From CAZIIK01 sp964539235 (lineage in GTDB: Bacteria; Pseudomonadota; Gammaproteobacteria; Francisellales; CACEW01): a DNA stretch of 8,065 nucleotides. The DNA is taken from NCBI GenBank assembly GCA_964539235.1, contig CAZIIK010000069.1, positions 1 through 8,065 on the forward strand, written 5' to 3'. This document shows, in pieces, positions 1 through 5,964 of this stretch. Made by a program: the position numbers and the translations under genes. The stretch's first letter is position 1, and each line of letters starts with the position of its first letter. Under the pieces are notes generated by a model, which was given only the letters and a program-made list of their open reading frames with translations, did no database searches and was not told the DNA's origin.

Positions 1-78
1 GATGGGTAGCGGTGCTGCATGAAAATTAGTCTTTTTGGCTTGTGATGATCAAATTTGCATCAAAAATCCAAATGTAGG
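1..78. other. Unassigned edge sequence outside the left repeat arm
   Basis: This stretch lies beyond the waaA stop codon and outside the 72-base repeat arm. No frame gives a recognisable protein; the frame continuous with the repeat has TAG at 7 and TGA TGA at 43-48. At 75-90 it runs into GTAGGGTGCATTACG, which looks like one arm of the GTAG-led palindromic repeats common in gammaproteobacteria (recalled pattern, not searched). The opposite arm is not seen here. It may be more of the same repeated element as 79-150. The right copy runs off the window, so this cannot be tested here. Confidence 0.4.
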
Positions 79-150
79 GTGCATTACGGTAGCATGCTGA
101 AAAATGCCTTTAACAAAGGCTTGGCCGAAGGCAGAAACTTCTTGGATACC
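79..150 (+). repeat. 72-bp inverted repeat, left arm
   Basis: These 72 bases are the exact reverse complement of 7994-8065, with no mismatch. The arm replaces the expected 3' end of waaA: WaaA homology stops at 151 and the frame runs on through the arm to a TAA at 84-86. Inside the arm are small palindromes: GCATGC, GCCTTT-AAC-AAAGGC, GCC-GAA-GGC and AGAA-AC-TTCT. Just inside it comes ATCTTAGGTGC, close to the CTCTTAGCTGC beside the other arm. It could be the end of an insertion sequence, a dispersed palindromic repeat, or a chimeric join from amplification or assembly. No transposase is visible. Confidence 0.9.
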
Positions 151-1424
151 ATCTTAGGTGCAATAAACGCATCCATCACCGCCAACAACCTGACCTTAGC
201 GCCACGGTTACGTTCAACGATATCCGCACCAGCCTGCCCCATTTTGCTTTGCAGCGCTGGATCTGCAAATAAGGCTTTCACTGCATCTGCTAAATCGTCT
301 GCATCTTTGATTGGACGAGTTGCGCCGGCATTGACCAAAAGCTGGGTGATTTCCATAAAGTTATCGACATGGGGCCCCGTTAAACTCGGTAACTTTAGGG
401 CGGCGGGCTCGAGTAAATTATGACCGCCGATTGGCACCAAACTACCGCCAACAAAGGCAACTTGCGAAGCCACATAAAAACACATCATTTCGCCCATGGT
501 GTCGCCTAAAAAGACTGAACATTCAGCTGTACAAGGATCACCATGACTGCGACGCACAGCGTTAAAGCCTTGCTGCACTAGCAAGTTGGCTGTTGCATCA
601 AAGCGCTCAGGATGACGCGGCACCAAAATCAATAATGCATTTGGATAATCGGCTAATACCTGTTGATGGGCAGCCAATACTTGCTGTTCTTCACCCTCAT
701 GCGTACTAGCGGCAATCCACACAGGTCTGTCAACCCATTGCGCACGCAGCGGTTCACTTAACGCTGCTAAATTTTCTGGCACGGTTAGATCAAATTTGAT
801 ATTGCCAGTTGCGACCACCCGGTCGGCTGGCGCACCGACACGCACAAAACGTGCTGCATCGTTTTCATTTTGTGCTGCGATCTGAGTCAATTGGGTCATC
901 ATTTGCCGTGACAAACTGGGAAAACGCAAGTACCCCTGTGCTGAACGTTCAGACAATCGCGCATTAGCCAATAAGACTGGGATATCAAGGTTTTGGCACT
1001 GTTGCAAAGCATTCGGCCACAGTTCTGTTTCCATGTTAATGAGCACTGTGGGTCGCACACGACGCAAGAAGCGTGATATTGCATGCGGCAAATCATAAGG
1101 GAAATAACAGCAATACACTTGATCCCCAAATGCTTTTTGAATTTGCGCCCGACCACTGGGCGTGGCAGTGGTGATTAAAATGGGAGTATCTGGATAAGTT
1201 GCCACTAAATGTTTCATCAACGGCATTGCCGCAATAGTTTCCCCCAAAGAAACACTATGCAACCAAATGGAGTCACTCAAACGAAAGGGTGTACGGCCAA
1301 AACGCTCAGCCCAATGATGACGATAGCCTGGATTGGTTTTCCCACGCTGCCAAAGTCGAAAGAAAATTAAAGGGATTAACACGTAAAAACACAGTGTATA
1401 ACAAAGGCGGAGTAATGCAGCCAT
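84..1424 (-). CDS. waaA: 3-deoxy-D-manno-octulosonic acid (Kdo) transferase WaaA, altered C-terminus
   Basis: Transfers Kdo from CMP-Kdo to the lipid A precursor at the inner face of the cytoplasmic membrane, the first inner-core step of lipopolysaccharide synthesis (family GT30). The 446-residue product has an N-terminal membrane anchor (about 2-24), the HSVSLGE motif with the expected catalytic Glu at 62, METELWPN at 131-138, then ASTHEGEE, LVPRHPERF and GGSLVPIGGHN in the C-terminal Rossmann domain. The start at 1424 fits the family N-terminus and has AGGA 7 bases upstream. Homology ends near residue 425, the length of E. coli WaaA. The last 21 residues (426-446) come entirely from the 72-bp repeat arm. 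The core enzyme is intact, so it is probably functional. It lies 149 bases downstream of the mutase gene on the same strand and may have its own promoter. Confidence 0.95.
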   Translation of the reverse strand: MAALLRLCYTLCFYVLIPLIFFRLWQRGKTNPGYRHHWAERFGRTPFRLSDSIWLHSVSLGETIAAMPLMKHLVATYPDTPILITTATPSGRAQIQKAFGDQVYCCYFPYDLPHAISRFLRRVRPTVLINMETELWPNALQQCQNLDIPVLLANARLSERSAQGYLRFPSLSRQMMTQLTQIAAQNENDAARFVRVGAPADRVVATGNIKFDLTVPENLAALSEPLRAQWVDRPVWIAASTHEGEEQQVLAAHQQVLADYPNALLILVPRHPERFDATANLLVQQGFNAVRRSHGDPCTAECSVFLGDTMGEMMCFYVASQVAFVGGSLVPIGGHNLLEPAALKLPSLTGPHVDNFMEITQLLVNAGATRPIKDADDLADAVKALFADPALQSKMGQAGADIVERNRGAKVRLLAVMDAFIAPKMVSKKFLPSAKPLLKAFFSMLP

Positions 1425-1440
1425 CAGCAGATCCTAACAA

Positions 1441-1469
1441 GCGCCGGTTATGCGCAAAAAAACCGGCGC
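1441..1469. promoter_or_regulatory. 9-bp perfect palindrome beside the waaA -10 box
   Basis: GCGCCGGTT (1441-1449) is exactly complementary to AACCGGCGC (1461-1469) across an 11-base A-rich spacer. On the minus strand it starts directly after a TATAAT box and ends 16 bases before the waaA ATG. It lacks a following T-run, so it is a poor intrinsic terminator. The position suits an operator, or a hairpin in the 5' leader close to the ribosome binding site. Its role is inference. Confidence 0.5.
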
Positions 1470-1498
1470 ATTATACCCAAAAGACTGTCGCATAACCT
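1470..1498 (-). promoter_or_regulatory. Putative sigma-70 promoter for waaA
   Basis: On the minus strand there is a perfect TATAAT (1475-1470). The -35 candidate is poor: AGGTTA at 1498-1493 with 17-base spacing. Transcription would start near 1463, inside the palindrome that follows, giving a leader of about 40 bases to the waaA ATG. The strong -10 and the 149-base gap from the mutase gene support a separate promoter. The weak -35 means it may need an activator. Confidence 0.4.
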
Positions 1499-1530
1499 CA
1501 TTAGCAGCGAACTTCCTCGTTAAGATCTTC

Positions 1531-1563
1531 TTCAAAGCCTGTCATCAAATTGCTGACTTTGAA
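1531..1563 (-). terminator. Weak stem-loop after the mutase gene
   Basis: TTCAAA (1531-1536) pairs with TTTGAA (1558-1563), and GTCA (1541-1544) pairs with TGAC (1554-1557) across a bulge. It begins about 10 bases after the mutase stop codon. No T-run follows, so it could be an mRNA 3'-end hairpin or chance. Confidence 0.2.
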
Positions 1564-1573
1564 ATAACAGACG

Positions 1574-2986
1574 CTAGAAAGGTATCGACAAGTCTGCCGC
1601 CTGAGATAACAAATAGGCTTTAAACTCAGTCTGAATACGCGTTAAAGCAGCTTCATCATCTGCTTCAAAGCGCAAGACCAAGGATGGCGTGGTATTTGAT
1701 GCTCGCACCAATGCCCAACCATCGGCAAACTCTACTCGCAAGCCATCTGTGTCGATAATTTTGGCACCCGGAAAATCAGCACATTGCACCAGTCGTTCAA
1801 CCAAGCCAAATTTTTCATCATCGGACACTGCGATATTAATTTCAGGCGTGGAAACAGCTTCGGGTATTTGGGCAAAAAATTCATCTGCATCCAATGATTG
1901 CCCAGCTAAAATTTCTAGCAACCGAGCGGCGGCATACACACCATCATCAAAGCCATACCAACGATCTGCAAAAAATAGATGCCCACTCATTTCACCGGCA
2001 AATAACGCTTGGATCTGCTTCATTTTAGTTTTAATCACCGAGTGCCCAGTGCGATACATCACCGGCGTACCACCAGCCTGCTCAACCACACGCGCCACAT
2101 CACGGCTGCATTTCACATCAAACACAATCGCCGCACCAGGATTGTGTTGACAAATCGCTTGCGCAAAGGCCATTAACTGACGATCCGGCCAAATAATTTT
2201 GCCTTGTGGCGTCACCACACCTACACGATCTGCATCGCCATCAAAAGCTAACCCTAAATCAGCTTGATGGGTTTTAACCGCTGCAATCAGGTCAACCAGG
2301 TTTTCAGGCTTACCCGGATCTGGATGATGATTGGGGAATTCCCCGTCAACCTCACAATACAGCGGAATGACTTCACAACCGAGTTTTTCCAATAGCACGG
2401 GTGCCGTTACAGCACCCACACCATTACCGGCATCAACCACAATCTTTAAGGGTTGAGATAGCGTCACATCTTCCACAATACGTTGGTAATACTGTGGCAA
2501 GATATCCAAAGACTGTTCAGTCGCCTCACCGGTATGGATATCACCAATCCGAATCCGCCAATACAGCCGCTCAATCGGTTCCTGCGTTAAAGCCTGACCG
2601 TTGACCACCATTTTCAAGCCATTGTATTCCTTTGGATTATGACTACCTGTGAGCATGACACCGGAATTGGTACCCGTAACATGAGTGGCAAAATACAGCA
2701 CTGGCGTTGGCACAACACCAATATCAATCACGTTACACCCAGTCGTCAGAATGCCTTCTTTCAGCGCTGCAACCAGTTCAGGGCCTGACAAACGGCCATC
2801 ACGCGCAACGACCATACTATTGCCACCTTGACTAATGACTTCTGAACCCAAGGCCAAACCAATGTCATGCACAACCGCTGTCGATAATTCTGTGCCGGCC
2901 ACACCCCGAATATCGTATGCGCGAAAGACATGCTGCGGAAAATTTTCTAAATCACTGCGCAGAGGTGGTACGCGTGTATCCAACAT
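1574..2986 (-). CDS. algC: Phosphomannomutase/phosphoglucomutase (AlgC/ManB type)
   Basis: Cytoplasmic alpha-D-phosphohexomutase that interconverts the 6- and 1-phosphates of mannose or glucose, supplying precursors for GDP-mannose or UDP-glucose and so for LPS or exopolysaccharide. All four domain signatures are present in the 470 residues: FRAYDIRG at 21-28; the phosphoserine loop TGSHNPKEYNG at 113-123 with catalytic Ser115; the Mg-binding loop DGDADR at 249-254; the sugar-specificity loop GEMSGH at 331-336; and the phosphate-binding RASNTTP at 428-434. GEMSGH fits dual PMM/PGM enzymes. Length is close to Pseudomonas AlgC. The ATG lies 2 bases after the dut stop, so the genes are probably co-transcribed. 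Whether mannose or glucose is the main substrate in vivo cannot be told from sequence; the symbol algC rests on motifs plus the dut-algC order. Confidence 0.93.
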   Translation of the reverse strand: MLDTRVPPLRSDLENFPQHVFRAYDIRGVAGTELSTAVVHDIGLALGSEVISQGGNSMVVARDGRLSGPELVAALKEGILTTGCNVIDIGVVPTPVLYFATHVTGTNSGVMLTGSHNPKEYNGLKMVVNGQALTQEPIERLYWRIRIGDIHTGEATEQSLDILPQYYQRIVEDVTLSQPLKIVVDAGNGVGAVTAPVLLEKLGCEVIPLYCEVDGEFPNHHPDPGKPENLVDLIAAVKTHQADLGLAFDGDADRVGVVTPQGKIIWPDRQLMAFAQAICQHNPGAAIVFDVKCSRDVARVVEQAGGTPVMYRTGHSVIKTKMKQIQALFAGEMSGHLFFADRWYGFDDGVYAAARLLEILAGQSLDADEFFAQIPEAVSTPEINIAVSDDEKFGLVERLVQCADFPGAKIIDTDGLRVEFADGWALVRASNTTPSLVLRFEADDEAALTRIQTEFKAYLLSQAADLSIPF

Positions 2987-2988
2987 GA

Positions 2989-3447
2989 TTAGGCTCTCCC
3001 TGTATGGCCGAAACCACCAGCACCCCGATCAGTCGCAGCAAATGTATCGACAATCTCAAATTCAGCTTGCACCACAGGGACAATGATCATTTGTGCAATA
3101 CGTTCACCCGGTTTAATTTCAAAGGCCGTTTGACCACGATTCCAACAGGACACCATTAATTCACCCTGATAGTCCGAATCAATCAAGCCCACCAAATTAC
3201 CCAACACAATGCCATGCTTATGTCCAAGTCCCGAACGCGGCAGGATCATGGCTGCCAAATTGGGATCAGCAATATAAATTGACAGTCCGGTCTGCAGCAA
3301 GGTTGTTTCGCCGGGTGCCAGCAAATAAGAGGACTCTAAACAAGCACGCAGGTCCAAACCTGCTGAGCCTTCGGTTGCATATTCTGGCAAAGGCCATTCT
3401 TGACCAACACGTGGATTTAAAATTTTAACTTGGATGGATTGTTTCAT
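2989..3447 (-). CDS. dut: Deoxyuridine 5'-triphosphate nucleotidohydrolase (dUTPase)
   Basis: Hydrolyses dUTP to dUMP and pyrophosphate, keeping uracil out of DNA and feeding dTMP synthesis. At 152 residues it is the usual size of the homotrimeric, all-beta dUTPases, and all five family motifs are present in order: AGLDLRA (29-35), PRSGLG (70-75), the GLID..YQGELMV region (87-99) with the substrate-binding and catalytic segment, PGERIAQMI (113-121), and the flexible C-terminal arm RGAGGFGHTG (141-150), where His stands at the usual Ser. The first 23 bases overlap the 3' end of coaB in another frame, and the stop is 2 bases before the mutase ATG. This implies translational coupling in a coaC-coaB-dut-mutase operon. 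Confidence 0.97.
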   Translation of the reverse strand: MKQSIQVKILNPRVGQEWPLPEYATEGSAGLDLRACLESSYLLAPGETTLLQTGLSIYIADPNLAAMILPRSGLGHKHGIVLGNLVGLIDSDYQGELMVSCWNRGQTAFEIKPGERIAQMIIVPVVQAEFEIVDTFAATDRGAGGFGHTGRA

Positions 3448-4087
3448 AACGCTCTTTCACTTTTTGTAATATGTGTTCAGCAATTTTTTGCTTTGATTGA
3501 CGCGGCACATCATAACGACCCTGGGGCCATAAAATAGTCACTGCATTGTCATTCACATCAAATCCGATATCTGCAGTAGAGACATCATTTGCAATGATCA
3601 TGTCCAATTTTTTTGCTGCCAATTTAGACGCGGCATAGGCTACCACATCGTGTGTTTCCGCCGCAAAGCCGACGACAAACGCAGTGCCTTGGGCAGCAAC
3701 TTCGGCGATGATATCGGGGGTACGCTGTAAAACCAGTGTCATCTCACACGACTGTTTTTTTAATTTCTGAGTCGCCACTGCACGCGGCGTATAATCTGCT
3801 ACGGCAGCCGCACCCACGACAATGTGCTGACTAGGCAAATGCGCCATGACTTGATCATGCATCTCCTGCGCAGTCCGCACCGCTATCAATGAAACACCAG
3901 CAGGTGGTTGCAATGCCGTTGGACCACTGACTAAGGTGACAGTTGCGCCCCAATGTGCAGCGATTTCCGCCAATGCATAACCCATACGCCCTGAACTGCG
4001 GTTGGTTAAATAACGCACTGGATCAATGGGTTCTTGTGTAGGACCGGCCGTAAACAGAATGTGCAGCCCAGCAAGCAAGGGCTTCAT
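3425..4087 (-). CDS. coaB: Phosphopantothenate-cysteine ligase (stand-alone CoaB)
   Basis: Joins 4'-phosphopantothenate to cysteine, with CTP in bacterial bifunctional homologues, in coenzyme A synthesis. The 220 residues match the C-terminal half of fused E. coli CoaBC: TAGPTQEPIDPVRYL from residue 13, then NRSSGRMGYA with the conserved Asn29; AAVADY at 95-100; GFAAET at 141-146; and KKLDMIIANDVS at 160-171 with the conserved Lys. It is a complete domain but a separate gene. Its ATG overlaps the coaC TGA as ATGA, and its 3' end overlaps dut by 23 bases. The N-terminus reads straight into the fold with only about 7 extra residues, as expected if a CoaBC fusion had been broken at the linker. 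A one-base sequencing error at the junction is the main alternative. Confidence 0.93.
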   Translation of the reverse strand: MKPLLAGLHILFTAGPTQEPIDPVRYLTNRSSGRMGYALAEIAAHWGATVTLVSGPTALQPPAGVSLIAVRTAQEMHDQVMAHLPSQHIVVGAAAVADYTPRAVATQKLKKQSCEMTLVLQRTPDIIAEVAAQGTAFVVGFAAETHDVVAYAASKLAAKKLDMIIANDVSTADIGFDVNDNAVTILWPQGRYDVPRQSKQKIAEHILQKVKERYETIHPS

Positions 4088-4602
4088 GGCAATGCAGCCA
4101 GAATATCTTCTGGTTCAACCATCCGACCAGGGCCAACGTCACCACACGCTTGTTCACCTTCAGCGGGGCCAATCACGTTGACACCATCTGCGCGCAATGT
4201 TGCCATGTTGCGACCCGTGGCTGGATGCTGCCACATCTGTTGATTCATAGCCGGCGCCACAAAAACCTGGGCAGTTGTGGCCAAGTACAAGGTAGACAAT
4301 AAGTCATCTGCCTGTCCGTGTGCCATTTTCGCCAGGTGATGCGCGGTTGCCGGCGCAACTAATAACACATCCGCCCAACGCGCCAGTTCGATGTGTCCCA
4401 TAGCCGCTTCTGCCTGCTCATCAAATAAATCACGATGCACCGCGTGACCCGATACAGCTTGTAGCGTCAGTGGCGTAATAAATTCCATAGCAGCCGCAGT
4501 CATGACAACACGAACCACATGGTCTTTCTCGCGCAAACGACGAACTAACGGTGGAATTTTATAAGCGGCAATGCCACCTGTAATGCCCAGCAGAATATTC
4601 AT
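4084..4602 (-). CDS. coaC: Phosphopantothenoylcysteine decarboxylase (stand-alone CoaC)
   Basis: FMN-dependent decarboxylase that turns 4'-phospho-N-pantothenoylcysteine into 4'-phosphopantetheine, the step after CoaB. The 172 residues cover the flavoprotein (HFCD) half of CoaBC: GITGGIAAYK at 6-15; GHIELARWAD with the catalytic His70; APAT at 83-86; the substrate clamp PAMNQQM at 117-123 with Asn120; and GEQACGDVGPGRM with the active-site Cys153. The start at 4602 was chosen because MNILLGITGG is the family N-terminus; the frame stays open upstream to 4812 but would overlap radC and has no homology there. No clear Shine-Dalgarno is seen, and the predicted leader is only about 15 bases. In most gammaproteobacteria this domain is fused to CoaB. 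Here it ends at TGA, overlapping the coaB ATG. Confidence 0.93.
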   Translation of the reverse strand: MNILLGITGGIAAYKIPPLVRRLREKDHVVRVVMTAAAMEFITPLTLQAVSGHAVHRDLFDEQAEAAMGHIELARWADVLLVAPATAHHLAKMAHGQADDLLSTLYLATTAQVFVAPAMNQQMWQHPATGRNMATLRADGVNVIGPAEGEQACGDVGPGRMVEPEDILAALP

Positions 4603-4631
4603 TTGATCAAAAAATGAGCATTTTGTATACT
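4603..4631 (+). promoter_or_regulatory. Predicted sigma-70 promoter for radC
   Basis: TTGATC (4603-4608), a 17-base spacer and TATACT (4626-4631) form a near-consensus promoter on the plus strand. The start point would fall near 4638, giving a leader of about 44 bases to the radC ATG. The -10 lies inside the GTATAC palindrome also used by the opposing promoter. Confidence 0.55.
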
Positions 4632-4651
4632 GGTCGTTATTATGACAGCAA
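4624..4651 (-). promoter_or_regulatory. Predicted sigma-70 promoter for coaC-coaB-dut-mutase
   Basis: On the minus strand TTGCTG (4651-4646), a 16-base spacer and TATACA (4629-4624) make a plausible promoter, with start near 4617 and a very short leader to the coaC ATG at 4602. It overlaps the radC promoter head-on and shares the GTATAC core at 4625-4630. Confidence 0.45.
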
Positions 4652-4681
4652 CCTGAACGGCTAGATAGGTGGCAGCATGCA

Positions 4682-5383
4682 ATGGAGCCTAAAAAATTGA
4701 ACACCATAACGCACTGGCCTGTGCCAGAACGCCCGCGCGAAAAATTGATTGAAAAAGGCGCGCATAGCTTATCCGATGCGGAGCTACTGGCGATTTTTCT
4801 ACGTACGGGCACTGCTGGTAAAAATGCCGTGACATTGGCACGTGAAATTCTGCAACACTTTGGTGGACTTTACCGACTGCTACAAGCAGATCTAACAGAA
4901 TTCTGCGCATTTCCAGGATTAGGCAACGCCAAATATGCGCAACTGCATGCCAGCTTAGAGATGTGCCAACGACACGCTTTACAACAGTTAGAACACAGCA
5001 CAACCATCCGTTCTGCCATTGATGTATTTGCTTACTTACAGAGCTGCCTCAGTCATCAAGCAGAAGAGCGCTTGGTATTTGTGCTGTTAGATGCCAAACA
5101 TCGCATCACCAAAACACACTTTGTAACGGAAGGCTCTGGCACTTTTGCGTTAATCCCCACGCGCAAATTGGCCCAACTGTGCTTGCAGTTTCATGCAGCC
5201 AGCGTGATTGTCGCACGCAATCACCCCTCAGGAGACCCGAAACCGAGTCAACAAGACATCCTCTGTACGCGTGAACTGCAACACCTGTTGCGTCAATTAG
5301 ACATTCATTTGTTGGGCCACATTATTATCGGCCATGGTCGACATCATTCATTGGCATCGAGTGGGCAGCTAGGCGAACAATGA
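4682..5383 (+). CDS. radC: RadC-family (MPN/JAB) protein with degenerate metal motif
   Basis: RadC proteins carry an N-terminal UPF0758/HhH region and a C-terminal JAMM (MPN) domain; their cellular role is unsettled. The 233 residues show the usual head (ERPREKLIEKGAHSLSDAELLAIFLRTG split over 16-43), a helix-hairpin-helix around 74-94 (FPGLGNAKYAQL), and the JAMM region from about 110. The canonical H-N-HPSG...PS..D reads R-N-HPSG...PSQQD, so the first zinc His is Arg179 while His181 and Asp192 remain. The upstream Glu of the usual E-x-L-F-x-GT segment aligns with His146, and the usual PRE reads TRK (160-162). It is a full-length, open gene, so this looks like divergence rather than decay. 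Start: ATG at 4682 with AGGTGG about 9 bases upstream. It is divergent from coaC, a common gammaproteobacterial arrangement. Confidence 0.9.
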   Translation: MEPKKLNTITHWPVPERPREKLIEKGAHSLSDAELLAIFLRTGTAGKNAVTLAREILQHFGGLYRLLQADLTEFCAFPGLGNAKYAQLHASLEMCQRHALQQLEHSTTIRSAIDVFAYLQSCLSHQAEERLVFVLLDAKHRITKTHFVTEGSGTFALIPTRKLAQLCLQFHAASVIVARNHPSGDPKPSQQDILCTRELQHLLRQLDIHLLGHIIIGHGRHHSLASSGQLGEQ

Positions 5384-5398
5384 AAGACCCTCCAATTC

Positions 5399-5439
5399 GT
5401 CATCACGGACCCTCCACTGTCATTACGGACTCTCCCTTT
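5399..5439 (+). repeat. Degenerate 20-21-base tandem units after radC
   Basis: GTCATCACGGACCCTCCACT (5399-5418) and the 21-base unit at 5419-5439, starting GTCATTACGGACTCTCC, are variants of the GTCATCCCGGACTCTAC unit seen at 5545-5584. A remnant, GACCCTCCAATTC, sits 2 bases after the radC TGA. So the array appears to have grown right up to the coding region. Confidence 0.65.
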
Positions 5440-5553
5440 GTCGTCCCGGACTTGATCCGGGACAGGCATTTACTCAGGCACTGCCAACTACTATTTAAGG
5501 CTTTAGCCTAGATCCCCGCGTGCGCGGGAATGACAGAATGATTTGTCATCCCG
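5437..5553 (+). repeat. Palindromic repeat element, copy A
   Basis: Starts TTTGTCGTCCCGGACTTGA and ends GAATGATTTGTCATCCCG. It contains a strong hairpin (GTCCCGGA 5443-5450 with TCCGGGAC 5456-5463), AGGCT-TT-AGCCT, and CCCGCG (5515-5520) with CGCGGG (5523-5528). Outer ends TGTCrTCCCGG and CGCGGGAATGACA are near-inverted copies, giving a MITE-like or REP-like unit of about 97 bases (5439-5535). Copy B shares nearly the whole sequence. No transposase is linked. Confidence 0.8.
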
Positions 5554-5581
5554 GACTCTACTTTGTCATCCCGGACTCTAC
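5542..5581 (+). repeat. Two identical 20-base tandem units
   Basis: TTTGTCATCCCGGACTCTAC occurs twice in succession (5542-5561, 5562-5581). The first 16 bases of a third follow as the start of copy B. The unit equals the element's end plus a CTCTAC spacer, so it looks like nested growth from the element terminus. Confidence 0.85.
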
Positions 5582-5700
5582 TTTGTCATCCCGGACTTGA
5601 TCCGGGGCCTAGGCATTTACTCAGACACTGCCAACTACCATTTAAGGCTTCAGCCTAGATCCACGCCTACGCGGGAATGACAGAATGATTTGTCATCCCG
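5582..5700 (+). repeat. Palindromic repeat element, copy B
   Basis: Closely matches copy A from TTTGTCATCCCGG to GAATGATTTGTCATCCCG, with scattered substitutions and two extra bases near 5606-5611 (GGGGCCTAGG versus GGGACAGG). Compensation is partial: the right hairpin reads CCACGCCTACGCGGG in place of CCCCGCGTGCGCGGG. Degenerate GTCATCCCGAACACTCC units follow it at 5692-5732. Confidence 0.8.
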
Positions 5701-5730
5701 AACACTCCGCTTCTCACCCCGAACCCTCCA

Positions 5731-5905
5731 CTGTCATCCCGGACTTGATCCGGGACCCAGCCTAAAGCCATCTGTGGTAGTCAACAGCACCGAACTGAAA
5801 GCCCAAGTTCAAGGCAACCGATAAGCTGTCATATGCTTGACTCGGCACGATCATTAAAAAAACGAATTAACATTGCCTGGTTTCCCGCCTACGCGGGAAT
5901 TACAA
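5731..5905 (+). repeat. Third, rearranged palindromic element
   Basis: It begins with the same hairpin as copies A and B (ATCCCGGA / TCCGGGAC, 5736-5756) and ends with TTTCCCGCCTACGCGGGAATTACA (hairpin CCCGC-CTAC-GCGGG), the same kind of ends. The inner core is inverted: AGCCTAAAGCC then GGTAGT..ACAGCAC (5759-5790) matches the reverse complement of the A/B core. About 90 further bases (5791-5880) have no match in the window. Confidence 0.55.
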
Positions 5906-5964
5906 ACTGTGGGGCCGTTAACCAGGAACAGCCTTCTATTTTGTCATTCATAACCCTCTGTTTA

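Larger units (their letters stand above)
5384..5964. other. 581-base convergent intergenic region filled with palindromic repeats
   Basis: The stop codons of radC (plus) and prx-grx (minus) face each other across this region. I see no coding sequence in it. It holds short 20-base-period units from just after the radC stop, two 117-119-base copies of a palindromic element (A and B), two identical 20-base units between them, and a third rearranged copy to about 5905. No intrinsic terminator with a T-run is evident. The strong GC hairpins in the repeats are the best candidates for ending transcription from both sides. Confidence 0.85.

Noticed and set aside
55..423. Open frame of 122 codons on the plus strand at the left edge
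   Set aside because: Past 150 it lies antisense to conserved waaA codons, and it has no recognisable domain or good start signal.
4603..4812. Longer CoaC starting at 4812
   Set aside because: The extra codons lie antisense to the radC 5' end and cross both predicted promoters. The family N-terminus begins at 4602.
5399..5905. CRISPR array
   Set aside because: The spacing is irregular, the 'spacers' are themselves repeated, and the units are palindromic insertion-like elements. No cas genes are present.
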